In this document: positions 18,539 through 27,600 of the stretch, in pieces
How positions within the stretch are numbered: the first letter of the stretch is position 1
Layout of the letters: each line of letters opens with the position of its first letter
DNA from: Steroidobacteraceae bacterium
GTDB taxonomy: Bacteria; Pseudomonadota; Gammaproteobacteria; Steroidobacterales; Steroidobacteraceae
Reading direction: 5' to 3'
Length of the DNA stretch: 44,306 bases
NCBI GenBank assembly: GCA_025451375.1
Contig: JANWKL010000016.1
Coordinates: forward strand, 1-44,306
Program-made: the position numbers and the translations under genes
The notes under the pieces: generated by a model
The model's input: the letters and a program-made list of their open reading frames with translations, nothing else
What the model was told of the DNA's origin: nothing
Databases searched by the model: none

Positions 18539-19235
18539 CTGCCGTCACTCCATAGGCGCTCGCCATCGCATCATTCATCTGCCAGAGGATATCAAGCTTG
18601 AACTGCAGGATTTGCAGCGCCCGTTCCTGCGCCGCGCGGGTGGTGAAGCGCTCGAGCGTCGTCGCCAGCCCGAATTCAACGTCGCGGCGCGCGAGGGTCA
18701 TACGGCTCTGAAAGTAACTGAGTCCGCCGTGATCGATCCACGGGTAGTACTCCGGCCAGCCGGCGAGGCGCTGCTTGTGAATCTCGGGGGCGAAAAGCTC
18801 AGTGAGCGACGCGCACACACTTTCCGGCCACGGCGCGCGGCGCGCAAAATTCACGTAGGCGTCCACCGCGAAGCGCACACCCGGGAGCACCTGGACCAGG
18901 CTCTCGACCTCGCCGCGCGGCAGACCCACAGCCGCGGCGAGCCGCAGCCACGCCTCGATCCCGCCCGGATCGTCCCCATAACCGTCATGATCGAGGATGC
19001 GCTGTACCCAGGCGCGGCGCACGGCACGCTCGTCGCAGTTGGCGAGGATGGCCGCGTCCTTCACCGGGATGTTGATCTGGTAATAGAAGCGATTCGCCAC
19101 CCAGCCGCGAATCTGCTCGCGCGTCGCCTTGCCGGAATTCAACATGACGTTGAAGGGGTGATGTATGTGGTAGGCGCGGCCGCGCTCACGCAGCTGCCGT
19201 TCGAACTCCTCCCGCGTCCACGGCGTCGCCGTCAC
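18531..19235 (-). CDS. pqqC: Pyrroloquinoline-quinone synthase PqqC
   Basis: 234 residues. PqqC is the cofactor-free oxidase that performs the last ring closure and eight-electron oxidation to PQQ. Family motifs seen are [20 protein letters not shown] (about 22-41), [40 protein letters not shown] and [13 protein letters not shown]. The histidines, arginines and tyrosines in these motifs form the substrate pocket. I start it at GTG 19235-19233, which overlaps the pqqB stop as GTGA; a longer start at 19259 would add eight residues. Confidence 0.97.
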   Translation of the reverse strand: MTATPWTREEFERQLRERGRAYHIHHPFNVMLNSGKATREQIRGWVANRFYYQINIPVKDAAILANCDERAVRRAWVQRILDHDGYGDDPGGIEAWLRLAAAVGLPRGEVESLVQVLPGVRFAVDAYVNFARRAPWPESVCASLTELFAPEIHKQRLAGWPEYYPWIDHGGLSYFQSRMTLARRDVEFGLATTLERFTTRAAQERALQILQFKLDILWQMNDAMASAYGVTAGE

Positions 19236-20152
19236 AGCAGTAGCTCCATGCCATCCCACGCGACCTCGATGCCGCGGCGGGTAAGTTCCGCGCGTTCGGC
19301 GGAGTCCTCATCGAGTATCGGGTTGGTGTTGTTCACGTGGATGAGAATCCTGCGGGTGCCGATTGGCAACCTGTCCAGCCACTCGAGCATACCGCCGGCG
19401 CCGCTTTGGGGCAGGTGGCCGATGTCCCGGGCGCGCTTTTTCGACAGCCCCATCGCGATCATCTCATCATCGCTCCAGAACGTGCCGTCGACGAGCACGA
19501 TGGCGGCCGACTGCATGGCACGCCACACGGGCGCCTCCATGGCACCCAGTCCCGGCGCGTACACCGCGTGCCCACCGCTGACGCTGTCGCCGATCACCAG
19601 CGCGACGTTGTCGCCGGGCTGGGGCGCGTCGCGATGCGGGGAGAACGGCGCAGGCTTGCTGGCCACGGCGAGCGCGCGCCAGCTCACCCCCTCGATGCCG
19701 TCGATCGTGAACCGGGAGCCATCGGCCTTAAGCTCGCGACGCTCCACTCCGCAATAGTGCGACAGCACGCGGAAAATCGGGTTGCCGCCCGTGAGGTCCG
19801 CGTGGGCGCCATCGGTGCACCACACCTGCAGCGGCCGGTTGGATTCGCGCAGCATGAAAAGGCCGGTGCTGTGATCGATCTGCGCATCCACCAGTACGAC
19901 GGCGGCGATGGCGGTATCGCGCGGCGTCCGCCCCGGTTGCAGCACGGGATTGGCCTTCAGCTGCGCGAGGATGTCCGGAGATGCGTTGACGAGCGCCCAC
20001 TGCGTGACGTCGCGGCCGCTGACGGCAATCGAGGATTGGGTGCGACTGCGTGTGCGCAGGGTACCGGCGCGCACACCGGCACAGTTGCGGCAGTTACAGT
20101 TCCATTGGGGGAAGCCGCCGCCAGCAGCGGACCCGAGGACGCGGATCTTCAC
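19232..20152 (-). CDS. pqqB: PQQ biosynthesis protein PqqB
   Basis: 306 residues with the metallo-beta-lactamase fold. PqqB is now thought to hydroxylate the tyrosine-derived intermediate before PqqC acts. Seen are the start [19 protein letters not shown] with the structural-zinc cysteines, the region [45 protein letters not shown] and HVNNTNPIL. The start is GTG (20152-20150). The 61-base gap to pqqA has no clear ribosome-binding site. An ATG at about 20158 is out of frame. Confidence 0.97.
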   Translation of the reverse strand: MKIRVLGSAAGGGFPQWNCNCRNCAGVRAGTLRTRSRTQSSIAVSGRDVTQWALVNASPDILAQLKANPVLQPGRTPRDTAIAAVVLVDAQIDHSTGLFMLRESNRPLQVWCTDGAHADLTGGNPIFRVLSHYCGVERRELKADGSRFTIDGIEGVSWRALAVASKPAPFSPHRDAPQPGDNVALVIGDSVSGGHAVYAPGLGAMEAPVWRAMQSAAIVLVDGTFWSDDEMIAMGLSKKRARDIGHLPQSGAGGMLEWLDRLPIGTRRILIHVNNTNPILDEDSAERAELTRRGIEVAWDGMELLL

Positions 20153-20213
20153 GGCCCATCAGGGCCCACGGGTTGCTTCGACAGCCGAAGGCACCCGGAC
20201 CGCGCCCGTGCGC

Positions 20214-20288
20214 TCAGCGGCGCGCGATATACAGCGTGATTTCCATTCCGTAGCGGAAATCAGTCGCCTGAGGGGTTTCCCAACGCAT
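20214..20288 (-). CDS. pqqA: PQQ precursor peptide PqqA
   Basis: A 24-residue peptide starting MRWETPQATDFRYG and ending LYIARR. It is the ribosomal precursor of PQQ. Glu16 and Tyr20 have the required E-x3-Y spacing (EITLY), and these two residues become the cofactor. It has the best Shine-Dalgarno of the operon, AGGAGT 5 bases before the ATG, as expected for a substrate made in excess over its enzymes. It is the first gene of pqqA-B-C-D-E-def and lies 85 bases downstream of the marR stop. Confidence 0.96.
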   Translation of the reverse strand: MRWETPQATDFRYGMEITLYIARR

Positions 20289-20312
20289 AGTTACTCCTGA
20301 TTCACGGCTGCG

Positions 20313-20341
20313 AAGATAGCGGATCTCATCCGCCCAGGCAA
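20313..20341 (-). promoter_or_regulatory. Candidate sigma-70 promoter of the pqq operon
   Basis: On the minus strand, TTGCCT (20341-20336) and TATCTT (20318-20313) are separated by exactly 17 bases, with the -10 box 24 bases before the pqqA ATG. Both boxes are moderate matches. The position between the marR stop and pqqA fits an operon promoter, although readthrough from marR is also possible. Confidence 0.5.
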
Positions 20342-20372
20342 AGGCTCTGACCGCATTATGTCGCGGCAGCCC

Positions 20373-20831
20373 TCACGAGGGCCGGGGGCGCCGTCGCGGG
20401 CCCGGCCGCGTTCCCAGCCGCCTCAGCAGCGCGCGCAACAGCGGCGCCACCCGCCGCAGCTCGTCACGGTGCACGCGCGAGAGCCGCCTGAGCAGCCCGC
20501 GCGCGCGCGGGGTCACATCGACCCAGACCTGCCGGCGGTCACGCGCGCCGTGGCTGCGGCGCAGGAACTGGCGCGCCACCAGCCGATCGACCAGCCCCAC
20601 CGCACTGTGGGGGCGCAAGCCGAGCCGCTCCGCCAGCGCGCCGACGGTGACCCGCCCGGTGCCCGGAAAGCCCAGCACGGCCAGCAGCGCCTGGTGCTGC
20701 TGCGCGGTGAGCCCGGCCCGCCGCGCGGCGCTCTCGCTGAATACCGCAAACTGCCGCAACAGGTAGCGCAGCTGCGCCAGCCCCTGGTAGTCCACGGTGA
20801 CGGGTTGCTGCCGTGCGCGCTTTGCTCTCAT
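20373..20831 (-). CDS. MarR-family transcriptional regulator
   Basis: 152 residues. A winged-helix core runs from LAQLRYLLRQFAVFSESAAR through TAQQHQALLAVLGFPGTG and the recognition region ALAERLGLRPHSAVGLVDRL, with the wing GARDRRQVWVDVTPRARGL. MarR dimers usually sense small anions or phenolics and repress a divergent neighbour. Here that neighbour is the ClC gene, 45 bases away; the pqq operon lies downstream on the same strand. The start ATG at 20831 has only about nine bases between a GATATT box and the codon, suggesting a leaderless message. The arginine-rich tail (RPGPRRRPRPS) is unusual. Confidence 0.88.
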   Translation of the reverse strand: MRAKRARQQPVTVDYQGLAQLRYLLRQFAVFSESAARRAGLTAQQHQALLAVLGFPGTGRVTVGALAERLGLRPHSAVGLVDRLVARQFLRRSHGARDRRQVWVDVTPRARGLLRRLSRVHRDELRRVAPLLRALLRRLGTRPGPRRRPRPS

Positions 20832-20876
20832 GCGCAAACAATATCGTACTGCGATGTATACGGTATATTCACTTTT
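20832..20876. promoter_or_regulatory. Divergent marR-ClC spacer: AT-rich operator candidate with two -10 boxes
   Basis: These 45 bases are AT-rich amid GC-rich DNA. TATATT (20864-20869) lies 7 bases before the ClC ATG, and GATATT (20845-20840, minus) lies 8 bases before the marR ATG. Neither gene has a Shine-Dalgarno, so both may be leaderless. Imperfect dyads are present: ATCG-TACTG-CGAT, and AATATCGTA matched by TACGGTATATT. A MarR dimer bound here would block both promoters. Confidence 0.5.
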
Positions 20877-22709
20877 ATGCCACATCGCCAGCCAACGCCC
20901 GGGTTCGATCCCGGTGCTGATTCTGACGCGCGCCCCACGCCGCACGCCACGACGCCGCAGTTGCGTGACTTCAGTTCCGACCGGCGCCTGCTGGTGCTGG
21001 CGGCCATGTCGCTGGTTGTCGGCACCGGGGGCGCGGCCGCAGCCTGGGGGCTGATACGCCTGATCAACCTGGTCAGCAACCTCGCCTATTTTGGCCGCTG
21101 GAGCGCGGCGCCGGTGAGCATCGCCGCCAACACGCTGGGCTGGTGGTCGGTACTGTTGCCCGTGGGCGGCTGCCTCGTCATCGGTCTCATGGCCCGCTAC
21201 GCCTCGGAGAAGATCCGTGGGCACGGGATCCCGGAGGCGATCGAAGCAATCCTCATCGGACGCAGCCGCATCCAACCGCGCGTCGCCATCCTCAAGCCGC
21301 TGTCGAGCGCGATTTCCATCGGCACCGGCGGCCCGTTCGGTTCCGAGGGCCCGATCATCATGACCGGCGGGGCGATCGGCTCGCTGTTCGCGCAGCTCTT
21401 CCACCTCTCGAACGCCGAGCGCAAGACCTTGCTGGTGGCGGGGGCTGCGGCCGGCATGAGCGCGACCTTCGGCACTCCCGTCGCGGCGATCCTGCTGGCG
21501 GTGGAACTGCTGCTGTTTGAATGGAAGCCGCGCAGCTTCGTGCCGGTTACGGTCGCCGCGATCGTGGCTGCCGCCTGGCGTTTCTGGGCGGTGGGCAACG
21601 ATCCGCTGTTCGCGCTCGCGGCGCACCCCGCCCTGTCCGGCACGGCCCTGATGTTGTGCGCGGTGCTGGGAGTGTGCGCGGGGTTTGCGTCGGGCGCCCT
21701 GACGGCGTTGGTGTACGGCGCCGAGGACCTCTTCGAGCGTCTGCCGATCCACTGGATGTGGTGGCCGCTCATTGGCGGACTGGTGGTCGGGCTGGGCGGT
21801 CTGATCGAGCCGCGCGCCCTCGGCGTCGGCTACGAAAACATCGCGGCGCTGCTGCAGGGCGATATGACCGCCGGATCGGCGGCGCGGCTGCTGGTGGTGA
21901 AGGCGGTGATCTGGTCGGTGGCGCTGGGCTCTGGAACCTCCGGCGGGGTGCTCGCGCCGCTCCTGATGATGGGCGGGGTCATCGGTGCGCTCTTCGGCGT
22001 CGTCGTGTCCCCCGGTGACACGGGCATCTGGGCGCTCGTCGGCATGGCGGCCATGATGGGCGGCACCATGCGCGCGCCGCTCACGGCGCTGATGTTCGGG
22101 CTGGAGCTCACACACGACATCAACGCATTGATGCCGCTGGCCGTCGGTTGCGCCACTGCGCACGCCACGACGGTGCTGCTGATGAAGCGCTCCATTCTCA
22201 CCGAGAAAATCGCGCGCCGCGGACACCACATCGTGCGCGAGTACGTCGTGGATCCGTTCGAGACCATGCGGGTGTCCGACATCATGGCGAAGCCGGCGGA
22301 AAGCGTGCCGGCGAGCTGGACGGTACGCGACGTGGTGACCTTCTTCACCGCCGACGAAGCGCCGCGCCGCCACAAGAGCTACCCGGTGACGGATGGGGAA
22401 GGACACGTCATAGGCATCGTGTCGCGCGCCGACACGCTGCGCTGGATGCTCGGCGAGGTCGCCCCGGAGCGTTCTCTCGCGGACCAACTCGCGGGGCAGG
22501 AGCTGATGACGGGCTACGAGGACGAACTCGTCGGCCACCTGGCGGATCGCATGGCCGCGACCGACACCGGGCGCGTGCCGATCCTCGCCCGTGCGAACGG
22601 CGCGCTGGTCGGACTCGTGGCGCGCCGCGATCTGTTGCGGGTGCGTGCCAGTGCGCGCCGGCACGAACACGAGCGCGAAGCGCTCATCCGCGTGCTGCCG
22701 CGCCGCTAA
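20877..22709 (+). CDS. ClC-family chloride channel or transporter with C-terminal CBS pair
   Basis: 610 residues. A ClC membrane domain (about 45-450) is followed by two CBS domains (about 470-600) that usually bind adenine nucleotides. Selectivity-filter segments are GHGIPEAIEA, GPFGSEGPIIMTGG and SGTSGGVLAPLLMMGG. The external gating glutamate is kept in GSEGP, though the usual arginine of GREGP is serine. At the position of the internal proton glutamate of E. coli ClC (IIEEM) this protein has VELLL, so the second Glu is Leu by my hand alignment, as in channel-type members. ATG 20877 is chosen as the first start after the divergent promoter. The frame is open upstream inside marR but not convincing. 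Confidence 0.92.
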   Translation: MPHRQPTPGFDPGADSDARPTPHATTPQLRDFSSDRRLLVLAAMSLVVGTGGAAAAWGLIRLINLVSNLAYFGRWSAAPVSIAANTLGWWSVLLPVGGCLVIGLMARYASEKIRGHGIPEAIEAILIGRSRIQPRVAILKPLSSAISIGTGGPFGSEGPIIMTGGAIGSLFAQLFHLSNAERKTLLVAGAAAGMSATFGTPVAAILLAVELLLFEWKPRSFVPVTVAAIVAAAWRFWAVGNDPLFALAAHPALSGTALMLCAVLGVCAGFASGALTALVYGAEDLFERLPIHWMWWPLIGGLVVGLGGLIEPRALGVGYENIAALLQGDMTAGSAARLLVVKAVIWSVALGSGTSGGVLAPLLMMGGVIGALFGVVVSPGDTGIWALVGMAAMMGGTMRAPLTALMFGLELTHDINALMPLAVGCATAHATTVLLMKRSILTEKIARRGHHIVREYVVDPFETMRVSDIMAKPAESVPASWTVRDVVTFFTADEAPRRHKSYPVTDGEGHVIGIVSRADTLRWMLGEVAPERSLADQLAGQELMTGYEDELVGHLADRMAATDTGRVPILARANGALVGLVARRDLLRVRASARRHEHEREALIRVLPRR

Positions 22710-22726
22710 GGGACGCCTGAAGTCGT

Positions 22727-22993
22727 TCAGTGATCGGGGGTGCGGCCGACGGCCACGCGGCGAGTGAGCCGCTCCAGGGCACGCCGCGCCGCCGCCTTGG
22801 CGATGTGCTTGCACCATAGCGGCTCGCGCTGGCCTTCCTGGCGACGGAACTTGTCGCAATCGCACGTCCACAGGATGCGGTCATCCCCGGTCTTGAGCAC
22901 CTGCACCGTGCGACTCGGGAAGCTATAGGTTGCCAGCACTTCGTTGTCGACGGGCTTGCGACGGCGCAGTCGCATTGCCATGCGGATAGCCAT
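22727..22993 (-). CDS. Small SWIM-type zinc-finger protein
   Basis: 88 residues. The SWIM pattern CxC...CxH is present as CDCDKF (about 44-49) and LWCKHI (about 59-64), preceded by the typical strand ILWTC. SWIM fingers bind DNA or protein partners in MuDR transposases, SWI2/SNF2 ATPases and RecA-paralogue partners. Here the finger stands almost alone, with basic flanks (MAMRLRRRK, AAARRALERLTRR). Function unknown. It is the last gene of a minus-strand trio with the PH-SHOCT and DUF3014 genes (27-base spacing), and is convergent with the ClC gene. Confidence 0.72.
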   Translation of the reverse strand: MAIRMAMRLRRRKPVDNEVLATYSFPSRTVQVLKTGDDRILWTCDCDKFRRQEGQREPLWCKHIAKAAARRALERLTRRVAVGRTPDH

Positions 22994-23020
22994 GAGTTCA
23001 AGCCTAGCGTAATCGGACCT

Positions 23021-23629
23021 TCAGGAAGCCACAATCTTCGCCTTGATCGCCTCGTATTCGGAGTCGGTGATGAGCTTCGCGTCCAGGAGCTGCTTGGCCT
23101 CCTGCAGGCGGCGCACCGCATCACCCTCGAATCCAGCCGGGGCGGCCGCCGGCGCGGACATGACCTGGACTCCTCCGGAACGGGCGCGCAGCTCCTCGAG
23201 TTCGCGCACCCGCCGCTTCTCGCGCCACGCCTGATCCTGTGCCTGGCAGATGCGGTACACCGCCTGCGCCTGTTCCTTGCGCAGCCCCTGGAATTCCACG
23301 CGCTGCGCACCCGCCGCGCCCATGGAGGCAAGATCGGTCGCCTTGCCCGCGCGCACGAACAGCTCCGCCGCCAGCATGCCAACCCGCAGCGTGACCTCTT
23401 CGAGGTCCTGCCAGCGAATGGAGGTGACTTCGAAGCCACCCAGCAGGCGGCGTGTCAAGACGATGAGGCGGCCGCTGGTGGCGGCGATCAGAACCCGGCG
23501 ATGTGTCAGCGCGTAAAGGCGCCGCTGGATGACCCAGGCCTCGAGCGTTTCCCCGGCAATCAATACGGAACGCAGCTGCGCCAGCGGTCCGCTGACATCC
23601 GGCGCGTTCGTGTCGGCAGATTCGCTCAT
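23021..23629 (-). CDS. PH-like domain protein with C-terminal SHOCT motif
   Basis: 202 residues. The first half has the bacterial PH-like pattern seen in short-chain regulatory proteins: LIAGETLEAWVIQRRLYALT, HRRVLIAATSGRLIVLTRRL, then GFEVTSIRWQDLEEVTLRVG. A helical, charged middle (QAQDQAWREKRRVRELEELR) follows. The end is a SHOCT motif, RRLQEAKQLLDAKLITDSEY, a short module thought to mediate oligomerisation. No signal peptide or membrane segment. Role unknown. It begins 18 bases after the DUF3014 gene stop. Confidence 0.78.
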   Translation of the reverse strand: MSESADTNAPDVSGPLAQLRSVLIAGETLEAWVIQRRLYALTHRRVLIAATSGRLIVLTRRLLGGFEVTSIRWQDLEEVTLRVGMLAAELFVRAGKATDLASMGAAGAQRVEFQGLRKEQAQAVYRICQAQDQAWREKRRVRELEELRARSGGVQVMSAPAAAPAGFEGDAVRRLQEAKQLLDAKLITDSEYEAIKAKIVAS

Positions 23630-23647
23630 GACTTGCCCTCGCGGGAG

Positions 23648-24496
23648 TTACTTCCTGTTGATGATTTCCGCACGGAACTCTTTCAGCTTCGCCTTGATGA
23701 TGCGGGCGTTCGCCGGGCCCATGCGCACCAGCAGTTTCTGCCCGGCTGAGCGTGCCTCGAGGCTGGCGTCGGCGTATTCGTAGAATACTTTTGGCTGTAC
23801 CACCGGGATCGGGGCGGGAACCTCCGGCGCCTCCAGCACGTGGTCGATGACTTCCACGAGCCGGTCGTTGAAGTACTTGTCGGGATAGCCCAGATCCTCG
23901 TAGGCCTGCTGAAACAGGGGATACAGGCGCTGATACACGACCGCCAGCGCTTTCACGTCCACGGACTGCGCGACCCGCGCCAGCGGCGTGTAGCGCGCGA
24001 AATTGGCTTCGCCGAGCGCCACCACGTCCCCCTGGGCCGCGGCCACGGTCTGTCCTGCGGTCGGCCGCAGGGGGCGCAGCTCCACCGCGACTTTCCTGCG
24101 GGGCAGGTTGTCGACCGTGACGACAATATGCCGCACGATGTTCTGTGGCACGAGAAACCGCGCCACCGGATCACGACCCAGTACCCCGGCGAGCGAATCC
24201 TGCACGAGCTGATCGCTGTCGGCGAGCGCGGGCAACGCTGCGGCCCCGGCGGCGTCGCCCGGAATCGGATGCGAGATTGCCGGCGCGGCATTCACGAGCG
24301 CGGCAGCGGGAGCCGGCTCCACGGGCACGGGTTCAGCAGTGCGATGATGCTTGGCGTACCACTGCCAGCCGCAGAATCCGACCACTGCGATAGTGACCAC
24401 GGCGGCCACCCACACGACCTTGCGCCGCGCCGAATTTTCCAGATCGTCTTCCCACATACCAGGCGCCCCCGTCATGCGCGCGAAAAGAAGGCGCAC
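23648..24496 (-). CDS. DUF3014 membrane-anchored protein
   Basis: About 282 residues. A short cytoplasmic head is followed by one membrane segment ([20 protein letters not shown]) and a proline/alanine-rich linker. The periplasmic DUF3014 domain is recognisable from [69 protein letters not shown] and [17 protein letters not shown]. No function is known. I prefer the GTG start at 24496-24494 because AGGAG lies 6 bases upstream; in-frame ATGs at 24475 and 24457 lack one. It is divergent from lhr across 117 bases. Confidence 0.8.
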   Translation of the reverse strand: MRLLFARMTGAPGMWEDDLENSARRKVVWVAAVVTIAVVGFCGWQWYAKHHRTAEPVPVEPAPAAALVNAAPAISHPIPGDAAGAAALPALADSDQLVQDSLAGVLGRDPVARFLVPQNIVRHIVVTVDNLPRRKVAVELRPLRPTAGQTVAAAQGDVVALGEANFARYTPLARVAQSVDVKALAVVYQRLYPLFQQAYEDLGYPDKYFNDRLVEVIDHVLEAPEVPAPIPVVQPKVFYEYADASLEARSAGQKLLVRMGPANARIIKAKLKEFRAEIINRK

Positions 24497-24613
24497 TTTA
24501 CTCTCCTTTGTTTTCCCATACAGCGGCACCGGCTGGCGGGCACTGTACGCAGCGTGAATTCGCACGCTCCTAAGCTCCTCGCCGGCAGCCGGTTGTGCTT
24601 CAATCAACAGATC

Positions 24614-27600
24614 ATGCCCGCCCCCTTCCACCCAGCCGTCGAGCGCTGGTTCGAGCGTACTTTCGCGGCACCCACGGACGCCCAGCGCGACGCGTGGCCG
24701 GCGATCGCAGCGCGCCGCCATGTACTAATCGCCGCTCCCACCGGCTCCGGCAAAACGCTCGCGGCGTTTCTCGCGGCAATCGATGAGCTGGTGCGCGAGA
24801 GTGTCACCGCGGGTGCACTCAGCGATGAAACGCGAGTGGTTTACGTGTCGCCCCTCAAGGCGCTCTCCAACGACATCAACCGCAATCTTGAAGCGCCGCT
24901 CGCCGGTATCAGCGACGAACTGCGCGCGCTCGGATTGCCGGAAACGGGTATCCGCACCTTCGTTCGCACCGGTGACACACCGCAACATGAGCGCCGGGCC
25001 AGCGTCAAACGGCCGCCGCATATCGTGGTCACGACGCCGGAGTCCCTGTACATCCTCATGGGCTCCGAATCCGGCCGGCAGATGCTGGCCACGACCCGCA
25101 CGGTCATCGTGGACGAGATCCACGTCATGGCCGGAACCAAGCGCGGCGCGCATCTGGCACTGACCCTCGAGCGGCTCGAGTCACTCGCCGGCGGCAAGCT
25201 GACGCGGGTCGGTTTGTCGGCCACGCAAAAGCCCATCGAGGATGTCGCGCGCTTCCTCGTCGGTACGCGCAACCTTAAGGCCGACGGCACCGCCGACTGC
25301 ACCATCATCGACTCAGGTCACGTCCGCGCACGCGACCTGCAGCTGGAAATTCCGCCCGCGCCGCTGGAAGCGGTCATGTCCGGGGACGTCTGGATCCAGA
25401 TCTACGATCGCCTGGCGCAGCTCGTGGCCGGGCACCGTACCACGCTGGTGTTCGTCAACACGCGGCGCCAGGCCGAGCGCATCGCGCGTCATCTTGCCGA
25501 ACGCCTCGGCGAGGAACAGGTCACGGCACACCACGGCAGCATGGCGAAGGAATCGCGGCTGAATGCGGAAACACGCCTGAAGCGCGGCGAGCTGCGCGCG
25601 CTGGTTGCCACCGCATCACTCGAGCTCGGCATCGACATCGGCGAGGTTGACCTGGTATGTCAGATCGCCTCGCCGCGTTCCATCGCCGCTTTTCTGCAGC
25701 GCGTCGGCCGCTCCGGACACTCCCTCACCGGTACTCCGAAGGGACGCCTGTTTCCCTTGTCGCGCGATGATCTCCTCGAGTGCACTGCACTGCTGCTTGC
25801 AGTGCGCCGCGGCGAGCTCGACCGGCTGGTCATGCCCAACAAACCGCTGGACGTACTGGCGCAGCAGATCGTGGCCGAATCGGCCGCTCGCGAATGGGAC
25901 GAGGACGGCCTGTTCACACTGCTGCGCGGCGCGTGGCCTTACCGGGATCTCGAGCGCCGTGAGTTCGACGAAATCGTCCGCATGCTCGCGGAGGGCTACA
26001 CCACCCGCCGCGGCCGTCACGGCGCACTCGTGCACCACGACGGTGTGAACCATCGCATTAAAGGGCGCCGCAATGCGCGCCTCACCGCCATCACCTCCGG
26101 CGGCACCATCCCGGACACGGCTGACTACCAGGTCATCCTCGAGCCCCAGGCGCAGTTCGTGGGCACGGTGAATGAGGACTTCGCGATCGAAAGCCTGCAG
26201 GGCGATGTGTTCCAGCTCGGCAACGTGTCCTATCGCATCCTGCGCGTTGAGCAGGGACGAATTCGCGTCGAAGACGCGCGCGGCGAACCGCCGTCCATTC
26301 CGTTCTGGCTCGGTGAGGCGCCCGGGCGGACCGACGAACTGTCGGTGAGCGTGTCGCGCCTGCGCGAGAAGGTGGAGACGCAGCTGGCTGCGGGTCTAGA
26401 GGCGGCAGCGCAATGGCTGCACGCCGAGTCCGGGATTTCCGGTCCCGCGGCGCTGCAGCTGGTGAACTACCTCGCCGCGGCACACGCGGCACTCGGCGCG
26501 CTGCCGACTCAGCGCACCGTCATATTCGAGCGCTTCTTCGATGAGGCGGGCGGCATGCAGCTCGTCATCCACTCCCCCTTCGGCAGCCGCGTGAACCGCG
26601 CCTGGGGACTGTCCTTGCGCAAGCGCTTCTGCCGCTCGTTCAACTTCGAGCTGCAGGCGGCGGCCACCGAGGACGCCATCATCCTGTCGCTGACCACGGC
26701 GCACAGCTTCGAGCTCGCCGAGGTTGCGCGTTACCTGCATTCCAACACGGTGCGGCCGCTGCTGGTGCAGGCGCTGTGCGCCGCGCCCATGTTCCCGGTG
26801 CGCTGGCGCTGGTCGGCGTCGATCGCACTTGCCCTGCCGCGCTTCCGCGGCGGCAAGAAGGTACCGGCGCCGCTGGCTCGCATGGCCGCCGAGGATCTTC
26901 TGACCGCCGTGTTTCCCGACCAGGTCGCGTGCGCCGAGAACCTGCCCGGAGAGCTCGAGATTCCCGACCACCCGCTGGTGCGCCAGACCGTCCGCGACTG
27001 TCTGGAAGAGGCGATGGACATCAACGGTTTCGAGCGGCTGCTCAAGGGACTTGAGTCCGGCTCCATCAGTGTCATCGCGCGTGATCTCACCGAGCCCTCC
27101 CCGCTCGCGCTCGAAGTGCTCTCGGCAAGGCCCTACGCGTTCCTCGATGACGCGCCGCTCGAGGAGCGTCGTACCCAGGCGGTCATGAGCCGCCGCTGGC
27201 TCGATCCGCAAAGCGCCGCAGACTTAGGCAAGCTCGACGCCGAGGCCATCGCGCGCGTGCGCGAGGAAGCCTGGCCCGACGCGGCCAACGCGCATGAGCT
27301 GCACGACGCGCTCCTGTGGCTCACCTTCCTCACCGATGCGGAAAGCGAGCGCACGGGCAGCTGGTCCACCCTGCTCGCCGAGCTCGCGGCCCAGCGGCGG
27401 GTCACTCGCCTTGAGACCGGGGCCGCGCGCCTCTGGGTCACCGCCGAGCGGCTGCCGCTGTTTACGGCTTTGTTTCCGACCGCGCTCGCCGCACCCCACG
27501 TGGTGACGCCCGCGGCTGATGCGCAAACCGTCACCGCCGAGACCGCGCTGGTGGAAGTGGTTCGCGGGCGGCTGGAGGGACTCGGACCGACCACGGTGCT

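Noticed and set aside
20373-22871. A minus-strand open frame of over 800 codons covering the ClC gene
   Set aside because: Only its end (20373-20831) encodes a recognisable protein (MarR). The rest is the mirror of the ClC gene in high-GC DNA, with low-complexity Arg/His/Gln-rich translation.
23840-24613. In-frame extension of lhr to the left
   Set aside because: It covers the DUF3014 gene on the opposite strand and has no family resemblance; Lhr homology begins just after the ATG at 24614.
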